Of a stretch of 64,000 nt of DNA, positions 47,121 to 59,799 are shown one piece after another. How positions within the stretch are numbered: position 1 is the first letter of the stretch; each line of letters begins with the position of its first letter. Both the position numbers and the translations under genes were made by a program. The notes under the pieces are model-generated. The model saw only the letters and a program-made list of their open reading frames with translations. It was not told the DNA's origin and made no database searches. Source of the DNA: Paragonimus westermani (Eukaryota; Platyhelminthes; Trematoda; Plagiorchiida; Troglotrematidae); NCBI GenBank assembly GCA_008508345.1, contig QNGE01000103.1, positions 102,945 through 166,944 on the forward strand, given 5' to 3'.

Positions 47121-47620
47121 CAATCTTTATTGTCCAAATCGCCAGTCACATGCAACGCGCGCTCTCTCGTTTATGAGTCATAATTCCAACCCGCAACACC
47201 TCCCGGTTTCCGTTTACACGTCGTGTGCACTTCTGACCGGTTTACGTGTGCGATCGGCGCCTTCGATCGGGGGGTTTTCCGCTTGCCATTCCCCGTCTGT
47301 TTGTCCGATTTCGTTGCGCGATGGCTCGTCCGGCTGCTCGTGCTGTCCGCCATCCACCCAATGTTGGCCTTCATCGTATTCCAACATTGTGTCGGGATGT
47401 TCCTCGAAATGTTGGAAAAACCACGCCTCCGATCTGGCCGTCTGTCGTATTTCGCCTGCCCTGCCTCGCCCGTTGGTCCGATCCAGTCGAGCGATGACTC
47501 ATCCGGTCGCGCACGTTGTTCTTGATTCGATCGCGGCAGGCTTTTGAACGTACCTCCCCGCGTTGAGGTATTCGGCCGAGCGTTCGAAAACTCGCACCTC
47601 CGACCTGACAATCCACCACA
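47121..47620 (-). repeat. LTR-like repeat, copy 2 (solo)
   Basis: It is about 95 percent identical by eye to 59310-59789. On the minus strand it begins TGTGGTGGATTGTCAGG and contains GGACAATAAAGATTG near its end, where an LTR polyadenylation signal would be expected. The last 27 bp present in copy 3 are absent or replaced here. It carries the same internal duplication of about 50 bp as the other copies. The GC-rich open frames across it on both strands are by-products of composition. No pol or gag sequence adjoins. Confidence 0.65.
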
Positions 47621-47639
47621 ATGATAATGGCGGCTTCGG

Positions 47640-49740
47640 TGGTAATCGATGACTGACAGAACCGAAGGATTTTCCGTACCAAGCTAGTCTCACATGGTTT
47701 CGTGAGGGTGAGATATAACTAGCCAGCTGACCACAAAAGGATGCAAATGTATTTTGAATCAAATTATTCGATCAACCTCACACGAAAAGCCCAGGTCTCA
47801 TCATTACTCAAGAGCCTGTAACTGGTTCCATTGGTTCACGACGACCAAAGATGATTTACCACACTCCTCCTTGATTACCCTTCTGTTCATTAGCGTCGGT
47901 CCTCTTCTCCCACTCGGCAAACGTTTGTATGATAGCATTCGTCTCATTGAGTAACAGAATAAATGAGTCCATTGACATGTGATTGGCCCATTCCCCTCCC
48001 GACTCCACTTCAATCATATGGTTTCTAGTTGAGTCAGTGGTTTTCATCCGAAATAACCTGATGTTACATGTGAAAAACTCAAATGCAACGTCTTGCTAAC
48101 CAGTCGGGCATAGTTTTTATGTCACTGAACTTTGAGTATTCAGCACCCCTACGGGGCTTAAATCATACGCTTGTGTTGTGTTGTTGTGCTGTACCCACAA
48201 AAGCTGGAGACTGACGGAATATACGCAGCGACGTTCTGGAGATGGATGGACTGGTTATAGCAATTATTAGAAGTAGTCGGCCGTCTCCGTCCGTCGTCTT
48301 TCTTAGGATTTCCAGGAGTATAAAGTAGTGTGAATTGGACAAAGTTCATACATTTCAGCTCAACCGATTTACGTATGTGCAGTCTTTCTGTTCCCCTTCA
48401 GTGCAAATGACACTCACCTTCTGGAGTGTCGCGACTAGCATATTCTAATTGTTTGCCAACACTGATTCAGCTCGGTTTCCGTTGGTTAGGTTGTGAATAA
48501 TAGACACTAAAATCACAGTTGTCCCTTTGCCTTCAATCCCAGGAACTGAACGGATTGCGGTTAAAATCCTAGTGACTTCGTAACTGAGCGCACGTGAACA
48601 GGAGCCGTGTGATCAAGAAATATTGAGGCTGATAGGTTAGCTGGTCCATGTCATAGGCCTGAGTGATAACTGAAAATGAACACAGGTCTCATGTTCTTTT
48701 TTAACAGAAAGAAGTCGTCTACTTGTTTGTCTAAATGATTCATAAGTAGTCATAAGACGAACAGTGCAACGAACAAACTCTTTTTCATTTGTTCATCATT
48801 AGGCCGAAATCATAACGTCTAGGTGGAATATTATCGTTCAAACCAATCGAGCAAAGATAAGTGATTAATCGTCTGCTGGATCACAGGTATCAGGCTTTCA
48901 AAAAGAATCAACTTTTTGACACAACTGTGTAAATATTTCAATCCATTAAGTGTCTGCAATTACAAGATGAGGTGTCTGTTTCTGCCGAGTCCCTTGATAG
49001 ATAATCATCCGTTTGTTTTTTATGGGATTAGTTGTGCGGATCGAACTATCACCCATGTAGTTGAGGGTATCCCTGACCACCACTTAAGCCGAGTTCATAG
49101 TGGAGGTAGTAAGCGAAATGAAATTGCGGCATCTTGCTGATTTTAAATACACCTTCGATCAAACCGCTTCATTCCTTCTCGATAACCTTATCAAAGATCG
49201 TCGCTTAAAAGCTGTTACAAGTTGATTGTTGGTCAGAGATGAAACGATTGGAGTTCGGTTGCATACTGCGAACTGATGGTCACAGAGACGGTTCTAGGAT
49301 TGGTAAAAAGATATTGGAATGACATTCTTATGCGATCAGTTGTATCCCGAGTCTGGCTATTAGATTGCAAACGTTTCAGTGTCTGTCAAGGAGACCTTGT
49401 TACTACTCATAAGCCCGAGCGTGCAGGATTGACATCGGTAGAGTTCAACGAGTGCTTGTTTCTACATCGTATAGCCGTACGACCTTTTTACATGAACTGT
49501 TATTTATTTCGTGGCCGTTTGACATCTAACCAGGTAGGTCACTCCTTACCCGCCGTCAAAATTTGTTGTGACTGGTTAAATTTTATCAATCTCTGACACC
49601 AAGTCTAGTCTGTTTATGATCGTTCGGTTGTATGATGTTGTTCATACCCCTGCATACGTCTCGCTAGGTTCACTGATTTTGTCCAGTCCAGTATGTAGGT
49701 TTGTCGCTTAGGCTAGCCCCTTGCTCTTTTAGTGTTTCCG
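47640..49740. other. No recognisable gene
   Basis: Frames at 48916-49140 and 49276-49596 (+, 74 and 106 codons) show no family signature. There are no repeats that I can match within the window. Confidence 0.45.
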
Positions 49741-50097
49741 TTAAAGGAGATTTCGGCAGCGCTCAGAATGAATGTGTATCCTGTTCTGTTCTCGTGGATG
49801 GGCATCAGTGAAAGTGGAACTGTGTCTCCAAGTGGCCAATTCGTGTACATGAAGTAGCGTTCGTGAATTTCGTCCGATTTGGTTGACGTTGTAGTTGTTG
49901 CATCGGCTGCATTTGATTTCGTTCATTATGCCGCAATTTTCCGACAGTTTTGTGATGACTTTCTTTCTGGCAGCATCCTTTAGATGACTACGATTGATCT
50001 GTGAGCTAATTCGATGACACGTTGCCGCAGTAATTTCCAACATGCAATTGTACAGTGTGTTAGCAAGGTGTAAGCAATGTCTGATGCTTTGCACCAT
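49741..50097 (-). pseudogene. Penelope-like GIY-YIG endonuclease remnant (PLE G, distinct subfamily)
   Basis: The 118-codon minus-strand frame contains NEIKCSRCNNYNVNQIGRNS followed by LLHVHELATWRHSS and DAHPREQNRIH. This fits the PLE GIY-YIG consensus of the type KCxxCxxYYVGQTGR...HEHxLAxxRH...AH, with the YVG altered to NVN. The HELATWRH tail differs from the other PLE remnants in the window, so it is a separate lineage. RT sequence is not visible next to it. Confidence 0.5.
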
Positions 50098-50099
50098 CT

Positions 50100-52260
50100 C
50101 TAACCTCAGGAGAAGTGCAACTTTCTTTGACTTGTCTATTTTTGTCCCTTGTTCTCAGCTGACCATAGTTTTCCTACCAACTGTAGCATATTTGATTCGC
50201 TGAAGTGATAACGTTATCTTACTATCACCTGTTGTTACGCTTCCCTGGACCATCTTCCTCGAATTAACAACCGTAAGTGTACAGTTATTCCTATTCATGT
50301 ATGTATTTGCCTGATAGTATATACTGCAGAGTCATCACGAGTTGAACACGACGGTAGTATGACTTTGGTGGATCATCAGTGCATAAATTCCGGTAGAACA
50401 CCTATCATATCAGTTTGTAAACCTAGCAGTCGCTCACAAAACCAGTTAGTTGTATAGTTTACTTTCTTTGCGCAGTAGTTCACAACTGCTGAAATTTTAT
50501 GGGCACCCTTTTTGAAAGATCCTTCGATAAGGATATTTTTCTGTCATCTACAACTCTGACACTACAGTGTATTTCTGTTCTGCTTACTGAAGTTCGGATG
50601 TAGTTTTTCCTATGACAGTTTAAATGCTTGCTGGAAAAGCTGAGAGGTTGACCGATGCGCGCTTGATTTGTTAGTGTGTATCCTGTAGTTCGCCAGTCAG
50701 ATTTCAGGTCAACAGATCGTACTACTACGGTACATGAGGACAGGCAGAACTTACCAACCTCAATCTCGTACACCCAAATTTACATGCACTGATGGTTTTA
50801 CCTCAGTTGTTGACGAGGTATTTGCAATCTAAGGCCACGCTTTGCAAACCACTGAACTGAAACGTTTCTGGTCAGCCCCCTGATTTCTTTGGTGGAACAC
50901 TTTCCATAATCGATCATCTCTCATGGATTCACTTTTCCATAACTGTTAAGTGGTTGCATCCAATTTTCTATCGCGTACACTGAAGGGGACACATCATTAA
51001 CCATTGTTTAACGCTTACAAACAACTGCCCTGTTTAGCACACAAGCTGCGCGCAATAAACTGTCTATCGAATGACTCTTTTGTCCTCCCTCAATGTGCAC
51101 ACAACTTCTGACCGTCTAATGACTGAGAGTCAGCTATGTTAAGTGACTTGTCTGTGTGGTCCGCTTGTGCAGATAACGATATAACATATATATAAACCTA
51201 ACAGCAAAATTGTGAAGGCAGTTAACATGATGCTAACAATTTTATCATACGTTGTAGAGCATCTATTTAGGTGACAAATATCATGATGTGAAATTTCGTT
51301 TGGCTTCCGTCTATCCTTAGTGAGTTTATGACAGGAGTCGCAAAGCTGACCGCAATAAAATCATAGGTGCAACCTATAGAGATACGGAAGAAGGAAGTTG
51401 AGTAAAACGCTTCAATTCGATCCGAACTTGACAAACACAGTATTCTGGTGACGTCGATTGCGATTAGGTCTTCTGATTTTAACATGAGGTTTGAGCCGGT
51501 CATCTCCACAATACCCGTACAACTGCATCGTTCACAAAACAATTCGCCTAGGTCTAGCAACTCCCTTGGCCTCGCATGGTTTCTACGCCTCAAGTACCTA
51601 GATATACACATTCAAGTGACCTCGGTCACGGGACGAAAACGTATCCTGTGCCCAGAACAGTAAGTGATGGTATTTTTGCGTGTACTGACAAGTACGACTG
51701 TTGTGAATTCGATCTTGACCATCTTAGTTCCTTTTTAGCATTCTATATAAATATATTTACCGGGTGATGAATAATCGACAACATGTTTAACATGCTTGGT
51801 GTTCTCTAACCATATGGAAATGGTTGTTCTTACAGTATGTATTGAAAATTATTCCAGTCAGAGTTACTGAAAGTTAAAAACAGTAATCATCATAAACCGT
51901 GAGTATATTCCGCATCGTTTGATAGCAATGAAGACGTGTTGTAAATGTGATAGTCGAAACTTATATTTTGGAATCAAGAAACAATTTAACTGGGATCAAT
52001 ATGCGCAGCATGAGTTGTTTTGGTGTTGTCTATAAAGGGATCAAGTGTACTTTAGTCGTGATGTGCACATTCTAACGAATTGGACAAAGCGAAGAAACAC
52101 CGTCAGATTTGAAATCGAAAAGTATTTGCATCCTCAAGTTTGTGCAAACCTACAGGCAGAACCAAACATTAGTTGCGCACACTGAAGTCAGAATTTTACA
52201 GTCCTCATTTTCTGAATCAGCTTCAACATTGGATAAATAGTTCTGCATTATTTCAATTAG
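50100..52260. other. No recognisable gene
   Basis: The best frame is 51611-51267 on the minus strand (114 codons, with GELFCERCSC near its start). It has an AG before it but no convincing donor, and I cannot assign it. Otherwise nothing is seen. Confidence 0.4.
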
Positions 52261-52261
52261 C

Positions 52262-54020
52262 ATGCTGAATGTCAAAGTGCCTTTGATAGTGTCAATGCTA
52301 TGCTTGCATCGATTCCGTTCGTAACTGATTCCGATCTTTCAAGGGATGTCGTGATGGCCTTGGATGCCACAAACTAGAACATCGGGGAAACAACAGCGCA
52401 CCGAATTGTGAATGGTGCTGAGAAGGCAATAGCCCAAACATCCCTGGCGCTCAGTGGAACAGAGATGATTTTGCCGGATTAAAAAGATAAGCATTGACAA
52501 ACACATTGGGGTTGAAGAAATTCCACAAGATGCATTATGGACGGTATCTCACCCTTCCGACTGTTTAAAAGCCACCGCTTGCAGCACTTAGATCACAGAA
52601 AAGAGCATCACTGTGCACAGCAAATCGCCTCTAGCACCAGACAGTCATTCTGCTTGACTGAGAGCCTATCATCAAGTATCAGTCAGCAATCAGCCTCAGA
52701 CAAGCAGATGGCTCATCACGATCAACTACTTCGCCCAACAAGGAAAACGTGGACTGTAACCATTTCGGTGGATCATGTTGTGGACTACGTGACAGCATAA
52801 ACAGTTAATTACGTCCTCCTGAATGCATCAGCTGTCCAGCAGCCGACGACAAGAAATCTGGGGCTACAGAATCTTCAGCGATATTGTCGCAACCGATGAC
52901 CTCACGATCACTTTAATGGTGAGATGAACCACTAGTTTCAGCGAAGAGACTATCGTTCTAACGTCACTTCTTACACATTGTTTAACGAATTTTTGGTTAT
53001 CCCATCTGAACTCTAAACGTTGGTTGTGCAACAGTTTCTCCACTGCCTTCCAGGCATAATTTGGAAGAGAAGGTTGACAAGCCGTTTTCCGTACTGGTCT
53101 CATAAAATCCGACATGCAGAAACTTTTTAAGCTGTGTTATGATTGCATTTGTGTTCACTGCCTTAGAAACCATCGATTAGCGCAGAGTTGACTAGGTCAG
53201 ACCACTGACTGACCACAACTGTGGGCACCTATCGACGAACACAAAAAGTGACCAAAAATGTGTTCGAGAAAAACAACGTCAGCAATCTCAGCTGTCCAGT
53301 AGCTGAGTCAAACCTTCAGCCTTGTCAGAATACCTGAGATCATGCGGTCAGACAACAGAAGTCACTGTACTTCCAGCATGATGTTGGTCTGACGCAAACG
53401 GAATGGTATCAACCACACGCAAATACTGTCTTGTCGTCTGCAAATGCCCAAACAGAAAGGCTCGTGAACAAATTCAAGAGAGCCCTTTTGCAAGCCAAAA
53501 TGAAGGACGTACGACCGGCGCTCTAGAAACATTCTTTCTCAGTTACCGGATAGATAGGGTCCGGAACGTAAACCTCTGGCCGAAACTGAGATGAAGTGCA
53601 CAGTACGAACATCGAATGATCTATTGTACACTTTCAGGCCTCCGGCGCCTAACAGGGACGGCTGTTCAACAGAAGGTTTGTGATTCGACTTCATTCCTTT
53701 GAAATTGGTCAATCGGTAATGATCGAAGACTGTAGTGGGAGAGAGACTGCTTGGACGGCCGGGCTAATTCGAATTTATTGAATGGTAATGCCCTACGAGG
53801 TTCAAGTTAGTCCACATACCTGAATACGAAAGCTAATTGGATACAGTAGTTTGCAAAACAAAAAGCCACTCAGACAATCAAAGACTTTGGCTGAGTGAAC
53901 TACTGAACAACACCATGAGCCATTGGACACACCAAAAACGAAGGACGTTGAAGTCCAAAAAGGGTAATCAAACACTGCTAACGGTCGTCAATGTAGCGAC
54001 ACACGAACCGCATCAACCCC
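52262..54020 (+). pseudogene. Ty3/Gypsy pol remnant (RNase H and integrase traces)
   Basis: At 52280-52465 the + strand reads LASIPFVTDSDLSRDVV, then MALDATN-stop-NIG and AEKAIAQTSLALSGTE. This matches the Gypsy RT/RNase H boundary (APVL...DFS..F.LDTDASN.GIGAVLSQ...EKVIAYASRTL). At 53440-53550 it reads ANAQTERLVNKFKRALLQ and FFLSYR, matching the end of the integrase core (xNGxAERxVxTFKxxL...FLxxYR). At 53985-54015 RHTNRINP resembles the integrase C-terminal RHxNQLRP. Many stops and frameshifts. Between these blocks the sequence is too decayed to assign. LTRs were not identified. Confidence 0.72.
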
Positions 54021-54699
54021 ATTCCGTGTTACTCCAGTCATGTACGCAAAAGCAACAGGCTCAAGAAGGAGGTATCAAGAGACGTGCCACTTGAAGCAGG
54101 AAGCAAAATTAATCGTATAACGATGCCGGATTCATTTCTGAAATGTCACTAGCTTCGAGTTCGTGTAAATCCGCAGGCGAAACCGAATATCAGCTGTACG
54201 AAGTGAAGCTGGAATAGTTTGGTCTACAACGAACTCGGCATCCTGTGAACGGCGTGGCATAAGTCTCAATTAGCCATCCAGATTGCAGTTATATGGTCGG
54301 ACGCGTGTTTTCCTACTCTTTATGAGGTGTAATTCTTCGTTTACTTGTTTAGACCTATAGCCTGATCAGTTTAAACATCATTACTGCAATATACAGTCTT
54401 TACGGCTGATTTGTTGTATGCCTTGACCATCTTTCATGGGCACTGCTTGGTACGTCTATTTAGAGTTTCTGCCTTTTTGGTTTTGGCTCGTTCCCTTTAA
54501 ACCTTCTGGTGCTTCCTTCATCTCCTTCTCAGACTGGAAATCAAGGCACATAACCGAGTGTATGGTTGTAAGAGGTTGTAACAGCAGTGAGCCGAAGATC
54601 AATGACAACTGGTTGCTGAGAATTTGTTGGGTGTGTTTGAACGTACGTCAAGTGGAATGGATCTTCTGGATGTAGAACATACTTCAGTTTGTTATGCCA

Positions 54700-54926
54700 G
54701 AGTATCGGGCATACCAACACACAAACAGAAATCCAACATCTTTGGTCACCAAACGTTAATCGCGGCAAACCAAGTGCTTGACCATGCCATTTAATTTATG
54801 GCTCTACTACATGGTCGTGACTTCAAAATGTTGATGTTCGCCGAAGCGTCGATAATCAAGCATTACGCTCCGATTCTCTGTTGGCAGAAAGAGATGACAT
54901 ATTCCATCTGGTTGCCGTGGCATTGA
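54700..54926 (+). pseudogene. Penelope-like element 3' end (PLE E)
   Basis: The + strand reads AYQHTNRNPTSLVTKR, then in a shifted frame LIAANQVLDHAI-stop-FMALLHGRDFK, FAEASIIKHYAPILC and SIWLPWH-stop at 54926. This is the PLE C-terminus. It aligns at the DNA level with PLE D at 33794-34050 and continues with similarity into the 3' untranslated part. The minus-strand open frame at 54807-55094 is its shadow. The GIY-YIG core upstream (54540-54690) is barely recognisable. Confidence 0.65.
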
Positions 54927-55489
54927 AACCGTTTTCTCCACTATGACGTGCATCCACATGACGTTTGCTCGTTTCATTGTTTTGCCGTCATGCCCTAGAT
55001 CTACAAATGTGAAATTTTCACGTAATCGACTAATGAGAATAGACAAAATGCTTTCGTCTTTCAGTACATACCTTCTTGCCATCTTGAGCTGCATGAAAGG
55101 AGCGCAATGTTTCTAGAGTTTTTCAGTTGAAAATTCCCAGATCAGGCATCAGAAACACAGTATAATTAATAAGTGTTTTCGATTTTTCATCATCAAATCA
55201 AATATATTTTGAAACAATGTCGTCAGGTTGAAGTGAACCCGGTCAAATGCGAACGACGCCTGGATCAGTTAACGCCCGAAGACTTAGAAACATGTGTTCA
55301 AGTGATTGTGAAAAAATCGAACAGAAAAAGTGCAAGCCAGGCTATTAAAATAGATCGATCGATTGCAAGCCAGTCTGAAAATCCAATCAATACAGAACCA
55401 TAAACTGTTGTTATCAAGACTAGCGGAGTAGTCCTATCTCGAAACAAGGACTAACAGCTTAGTAGCAAAAATGCCGAAAATAAATGATT

Positions 55490-57330
55490 ATTCTCTCCAA
55501 ACCAGATGAAAATGCTGAACTTGTTTTGCTTAAAAGGACAGACCCCGCAGACAAAATGAACGCTATGTTAAATGGCTATACTAGCGAATGCATCTGACCC
55601 ACTGAAACCATGGTTTCTGGGAGTTGCGGATTACCTAAATTTTGAATAGTGGGAATACTCTTTCAGATTATTCTGGACGCGTAACTCACCACACGGTCCG
55701 TTGGTTAAACAGTTATCGTACAACTTTGAACTCGTCAAGCAGACTTTGTCAATGTATAGTGGACGACACTCCTTTGAGATCGTTAACACAATCAGCTGGC
55801 TTAGGTTAACCGGGCAAAAACTGGTCTCTCTTGACGTAAACTGCTTGCTTACGAATGGTTGATTGAAAGAGATCATAGTGTGTTCGTGTGATTAGACTTT
55901 GACCACTGAGGTGATCCTCTATCCACAACCGAACTGAAACAGTTACTCCAATTTTGTAATCACTATTTACAGTCCAAATTCAACGAGAACGTGTGATGGT
56001 AGATGGATGATGCGGCGACTGCTGTTCACAGATATCTTCATGGATAAGCTTTAGAGGCCGTTGTTAGAAGAAACCGCTTATGCATATAGTGTGTGTGAGC
56101 GAGATAAGTATGACATCCTTTGTGTGGTTAACAAACTTTCTAAACCGAAAAACGTCTTTGTTATTTCCAACTTGGCCCAAAGCAAAGTATCATTTACACT
56201 AAAATCTGAACTTGACAACTAACCAGCCTTCTTGGGCTTACTCACTGGACGTCGTGTTGATGGATCTGTTCAACACGAGGTCCATAGGAGACGAACCTGT
56301 AAAGATTAGTATGTTACTTCTAATAGCTTCGTCCAGCTGACACAAAAAGACTTCAAAAACTGCTTGACGGATAGAGCCATGACTAAATATATACACAGTA
56401 CGACTTCTTGTTAGCTACCTTTCCTGTACACGCTATTCTTGCCAAATGGTTATCAGATAGATCTGCAACGTCACGACAAGGCGGCAAGGTGTAAAATTTG
56501 TATTGATCCGCGGTTACACAGTCTATCGGGGTGGCAAAAATTTATTCATTCAGACAGAACAAGACAGAGTATTGTGGATTTACCCAGATCACGTTGGCTC
56601 TGTGCATAATAAATTAATAATTTAAAAAACCATATATTTTGGAGCCAAGTGAAGTTTGTGCTCGGAATTCAACCGCTATCATTGGACATCTTACGAAACA
56701 GAGACGTAAACCATTGAATCGGGCGGTCAAAAAACAAACACTTCACAGTTCATCATGCCAATACGCAAGAAATCGTCAGGAAACGACGTTAACACTGGGC
56801 ACGTTTGCATCCCCACAGATACGTGAGTGTTGTGGTGGATAACACGTTGGCGTCCAAACCGGCGGTCAGGGACTTGAGTCCTTTGGTCATCGTCTTCCTT
56901 GAAAAGTATGAACCGGTCCAAAATTGTTTCTTTATGATTCTGTCCAGAAACAACGCAGCTTGTTTCTGGCGGACACTAACTCTAAAACGCGTGACAGAAG
57001 GCTCAGTATTGCTGACAATAGAATTTTTAACGTACACAAGACACTTTTTTTCGAATGTACACCAGCTTTGTACTTAAAGTTGAAGGACAAAATGTCTGAA
57101 TCTGCGTATTCTTTCTCTGTGTACTCGTTTGTTTGTTCCTGTGGGACTGATTAAGTTGGTAGCAATGCCAGGCGCTTAGCTGAACGTATCTGAAAGCATC
57201 GTCCAACCTAGATTACACATGGTGGCAGTAAACCATCACCAGTACGGTTGTGACACATTTAGTCGATTCTAGTCATAACCAATTCTTTTTGTCCGAATTA
57301 CCAAGTCAGATACAGTCAGTTGAAAGCTAT
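55490..57330 (+). pseudogene. Penelope-like element, long decayed copy (PLE F)
   Basis: Consecutive + strand frames follow the PLE order. SKPDENAELVLLKRTDPADK near 55497 is the N-terminal thumb region. LQFCNHYLQSKFNENV near 55950 is the stretch before motif B. FTDIFMDKL near 56030 follows motif B, and DKYDILCVVN near 56108 is degraded motif C with YVDD lost. SFTLKSELDN, then GRRVDGSVQ, are near 56190-56275. VYSFVCSCGTD-stop-VGS and RRLAERI at 57120-57190 are GIY-YIG. It resembles PLE A (VYSFSCCCC...RRLSKRIKEH) more than PLE B or C, so it is an old copy of that subfamily. It is riddled with stops and dead. Confidence 0.75.
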
Positions 57331-57419
57331 GTGATGCCGAATTTTTGCTAGAGTTGAGGTGATTGGCATTTATGATAGCGTATGCAACCCTACCCAAGAC
57401 GCTGACAACGTACCACAAT

Positions 57420-58555
57420 AACAGGTATTAACTGGAAAGCCCTCACTTGTCAGGTGCGCACTGGATATTGCTCACCTAGTTGTCGTGTCCGGTCTAGTCC
57501 AGACCGTATGAAAAGTTCATAGCATAATATTTGGTGGGTTGATATTGACGCAGAGTGCCAAGCATCGTCCTGATAAGTAAGTTTAGAGAACTGCTGGACA
57601 CGGTCGTTTTGAAGCGAGTCGGTGATTTGTGCCGTTCATCTTGCGGTGTTTCACAATATCTGTGAGAAAACATCAGCCTTGAGGGAATCGTATTTATATT
57701 GTTACTGTGAAGTTACTGTGCTTTATCATCGTCAAGACACGGAATCGTTAGGTTTCACTAACAGCAGATTTCACAGCCAGCTGATGGTGCAATTATCCAG
57801 CCTTCTAACAGGCTACTGCTGATATCATACTTACCTATTGTCATCACCGGATCGTCCCTTATTCAATAGTTTTGTTCACTTCGCAGTAAGATTTCCACGT
57901 TTACACTCATATCAGCCCCATCACTCACACATTTGCCAGTCCCGTTCCTTCCTTACTGAATTATGGATTTGTAGGTTCACATCGTTCTTTGTCTGATTGT
58001 TCGGCTTAGCCTCGTGTTTTGTGATTACAACACAATACTGTAAAGCGAACGTCATCCAGTACTGATTGGAGCTATCGCATTCCCAAGGAATCTTCAGATA
58101 ATCTTTTGGTAAAGAAGCATTAGGCCCAAGTTTCGCTTCCTTTAGAATTTGTCAGTAGCGCATATCCCCGACATGACTGCAATTTGAGTTCCGGCCACGC
58201 TAGCAGATGACAACCGTGTTGCCCACTGTGCCATTGACCTCACACTAAGCCCGACTTAATCGTCACACACATGCGCTCGGCCACACCTGTTTGTAAGTAG
58301 TGCCCGGTTTGCCCGATCACCTCGGGAGGTGATACAGTAACTTTCTTGTTAACTTCAGTGAAAGATGCCACAACTAGAACATCTCTCAAAGTTTAAATCT
58401 CACGGTTGAACGTTTGCATGTGATAACTCACTGGTGTCCAATGTGGTGTCATTGGAGCAATGGTCAACACGGCTGCCTCAACAAAGCCTGTCCAGAGTGC
58501 AAATCATGGTCTTGGCATAGACTAGCATCATTGACGAGCTCCAGCAAGGGTGAAA
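57420..58555. other. No recognisable gene
   Basis: A short frame at 57622-57822 has no signature. The right part may hold further decayed Gypsy RT sequence leading into the RNase H remnant, but I cannot show it. Confidence 0.4.
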
Positions 58556-59278
58556 TTCCATTAAAGCACTTCTTTTCAAGAGGGGCGGAAAAGTCCACTT
58601 GAAAACAAGGCCAAATTACTTCGCGCTGTGGTAGCCTCTGTCGATCGAAAAGTTCCATTGGCGCTTGAAGCTGATGCGTCTGACTTTGCTATCGCCCCAA
58701 CATTGAAGCAAACTGGTCTCCCACTTTCCGTCGTCTATAGACATCACTCTGCTGTCATAAATGAGACGTGCGCAATCGTAACTGATATTCGGAGATGGAA
58801 ACATTATCAGATGGGTATATGTTTTTACGTTATCACTGCTCAACATTCTGTTGCATTTGTGTACGGCATCATTCAGGATGGAGAAATAAAAAACAACAAA
58901 ATACACTGTTGATATTTTGAGCTTTCATCCATTCGTTTCGGTTTTGTCTACTTACCTTTTGATATGGACAAAGCGGTCGACGTTCTCTTGAATTAGCTGC
59001 TCTGGAATGCTTATGGTTAAAGAAGCCCGGTATCACCCAGATATCACTAGAATGATTCACTTTTCTCATGTGGAAAATCTTCCGTTTTCTATTGAGGAGA
59101 GTAATGGTGTAACACAACAATGTTGTTCATGTGGCGAGTTGGAAGGAAGCTATTTGAGCTATCTGAAGATGGCCTGGTCAAAAGAAGGCAGCCCCATGAA
59201 AGACAGCATAGATTTCAAAAATCCATTACAACAAGGAAGCCGCAACAAATAATTATTGACAGTTATTGATGAACGGTC
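58556..59278 (+). pseudogene. Ty3/Gypsy pol remnant (RNase H and integrase zinc-binding domain)
   Basis: The frame 58628-58912 reads PLALEADASDFAIAPTLKQ, then CAIVTDIRRWKHY and HSVAFVYG, the Gypsy RNase H domain (TDASDxAIGAxL...E..AIVxAIRxWRHYL). At 59007-59252 it reads YHPDITRMIHFSHVENLPF and VTQQCCSCGEL, the integrase H-x3-H...C-x2-C zinc domain. SIDFKNPL and, past a stop, LLTVIDERS lead into the integrase catalytic core. There the LTR-like repeat at 59283 interrupts the reading. A possible continuation (YLFGMP) appears after it at about 59810. Old and inactive. Confidence 0.82.
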
Positions 59279-59282
59279 ATAA

Positions 59283-59789
59283 TGTTGCGAGAAGGCGTCC
59301 AATAAAGCACAATCTTTACTGTCCAAATCGCCAGTCACATGCAACGCGCGCTCTCTCGTGTATAACACCCCCCGGTTTCCGTTCTCACGTCTTGTGCACT
59401 TCTGACCGGTTTACGTGTGTGATCGGTGCCTTCTATCGGGGGGGTTTCCGCTTGCCATTCCTCGTCTGTCTGTCCGATTTCGCTGCGCGATGGCTCGTCC
59501 GGCTGCTCGTGCTGTCCGCCATCCACCCAATGTTGGCCTTGAGCGTATTTCAACATCGTGTCGAGATGTTCCTCGAAATGTTGGAAAAACCACGCCTCCG
59601 ATCTGGCCGTCTGTCGTATTTCTCCTGCCCTGCCTCGCCCGTTGGTCCGATCCAGTCGAGCGATGACTCATCCGGTCGCGCACGTTGTTCTTGATTCGAT
59701 CGCGGCAGGCTTTTGAACGTACCTCCCCGCATTGAGGTATTTGGCCGAGCGTTCGAAAACTCGCACCTCCGACCTGACAATCCACCACA
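59283..59789 (-). repeat. LTR-like repeat, copy 3 (solo, nested in Gypsy pol)
   Basis: This is a 507 bp repeat. On the minus strand it begins TGTGGTGGATTG and ends TTCTCGCAACA, so it has TG...CA ends. It is flanked by ATAA on both sides (59279-59282 and 59790-59793), fitting a 4 bp target duplication. It interrupts the integrase reading frame of an older Gypsy element, which dates it as the younger insertion. It has the same internal duplicated block as copies 1 and 2. Confidence 0.7.
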
Positions 59790-59799
59790 ATAACATATC

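Noticed and set aside
47171..47611. Long GC-rich open frames on both strands (up to 152 codons), repeated at 59266-59906 and 35905-36332.
   Set aside because: They lie inside the LTR-like repeat. Reading frames differ between the diverged copies and several frames are open at once, so composition rather than coding explains them.
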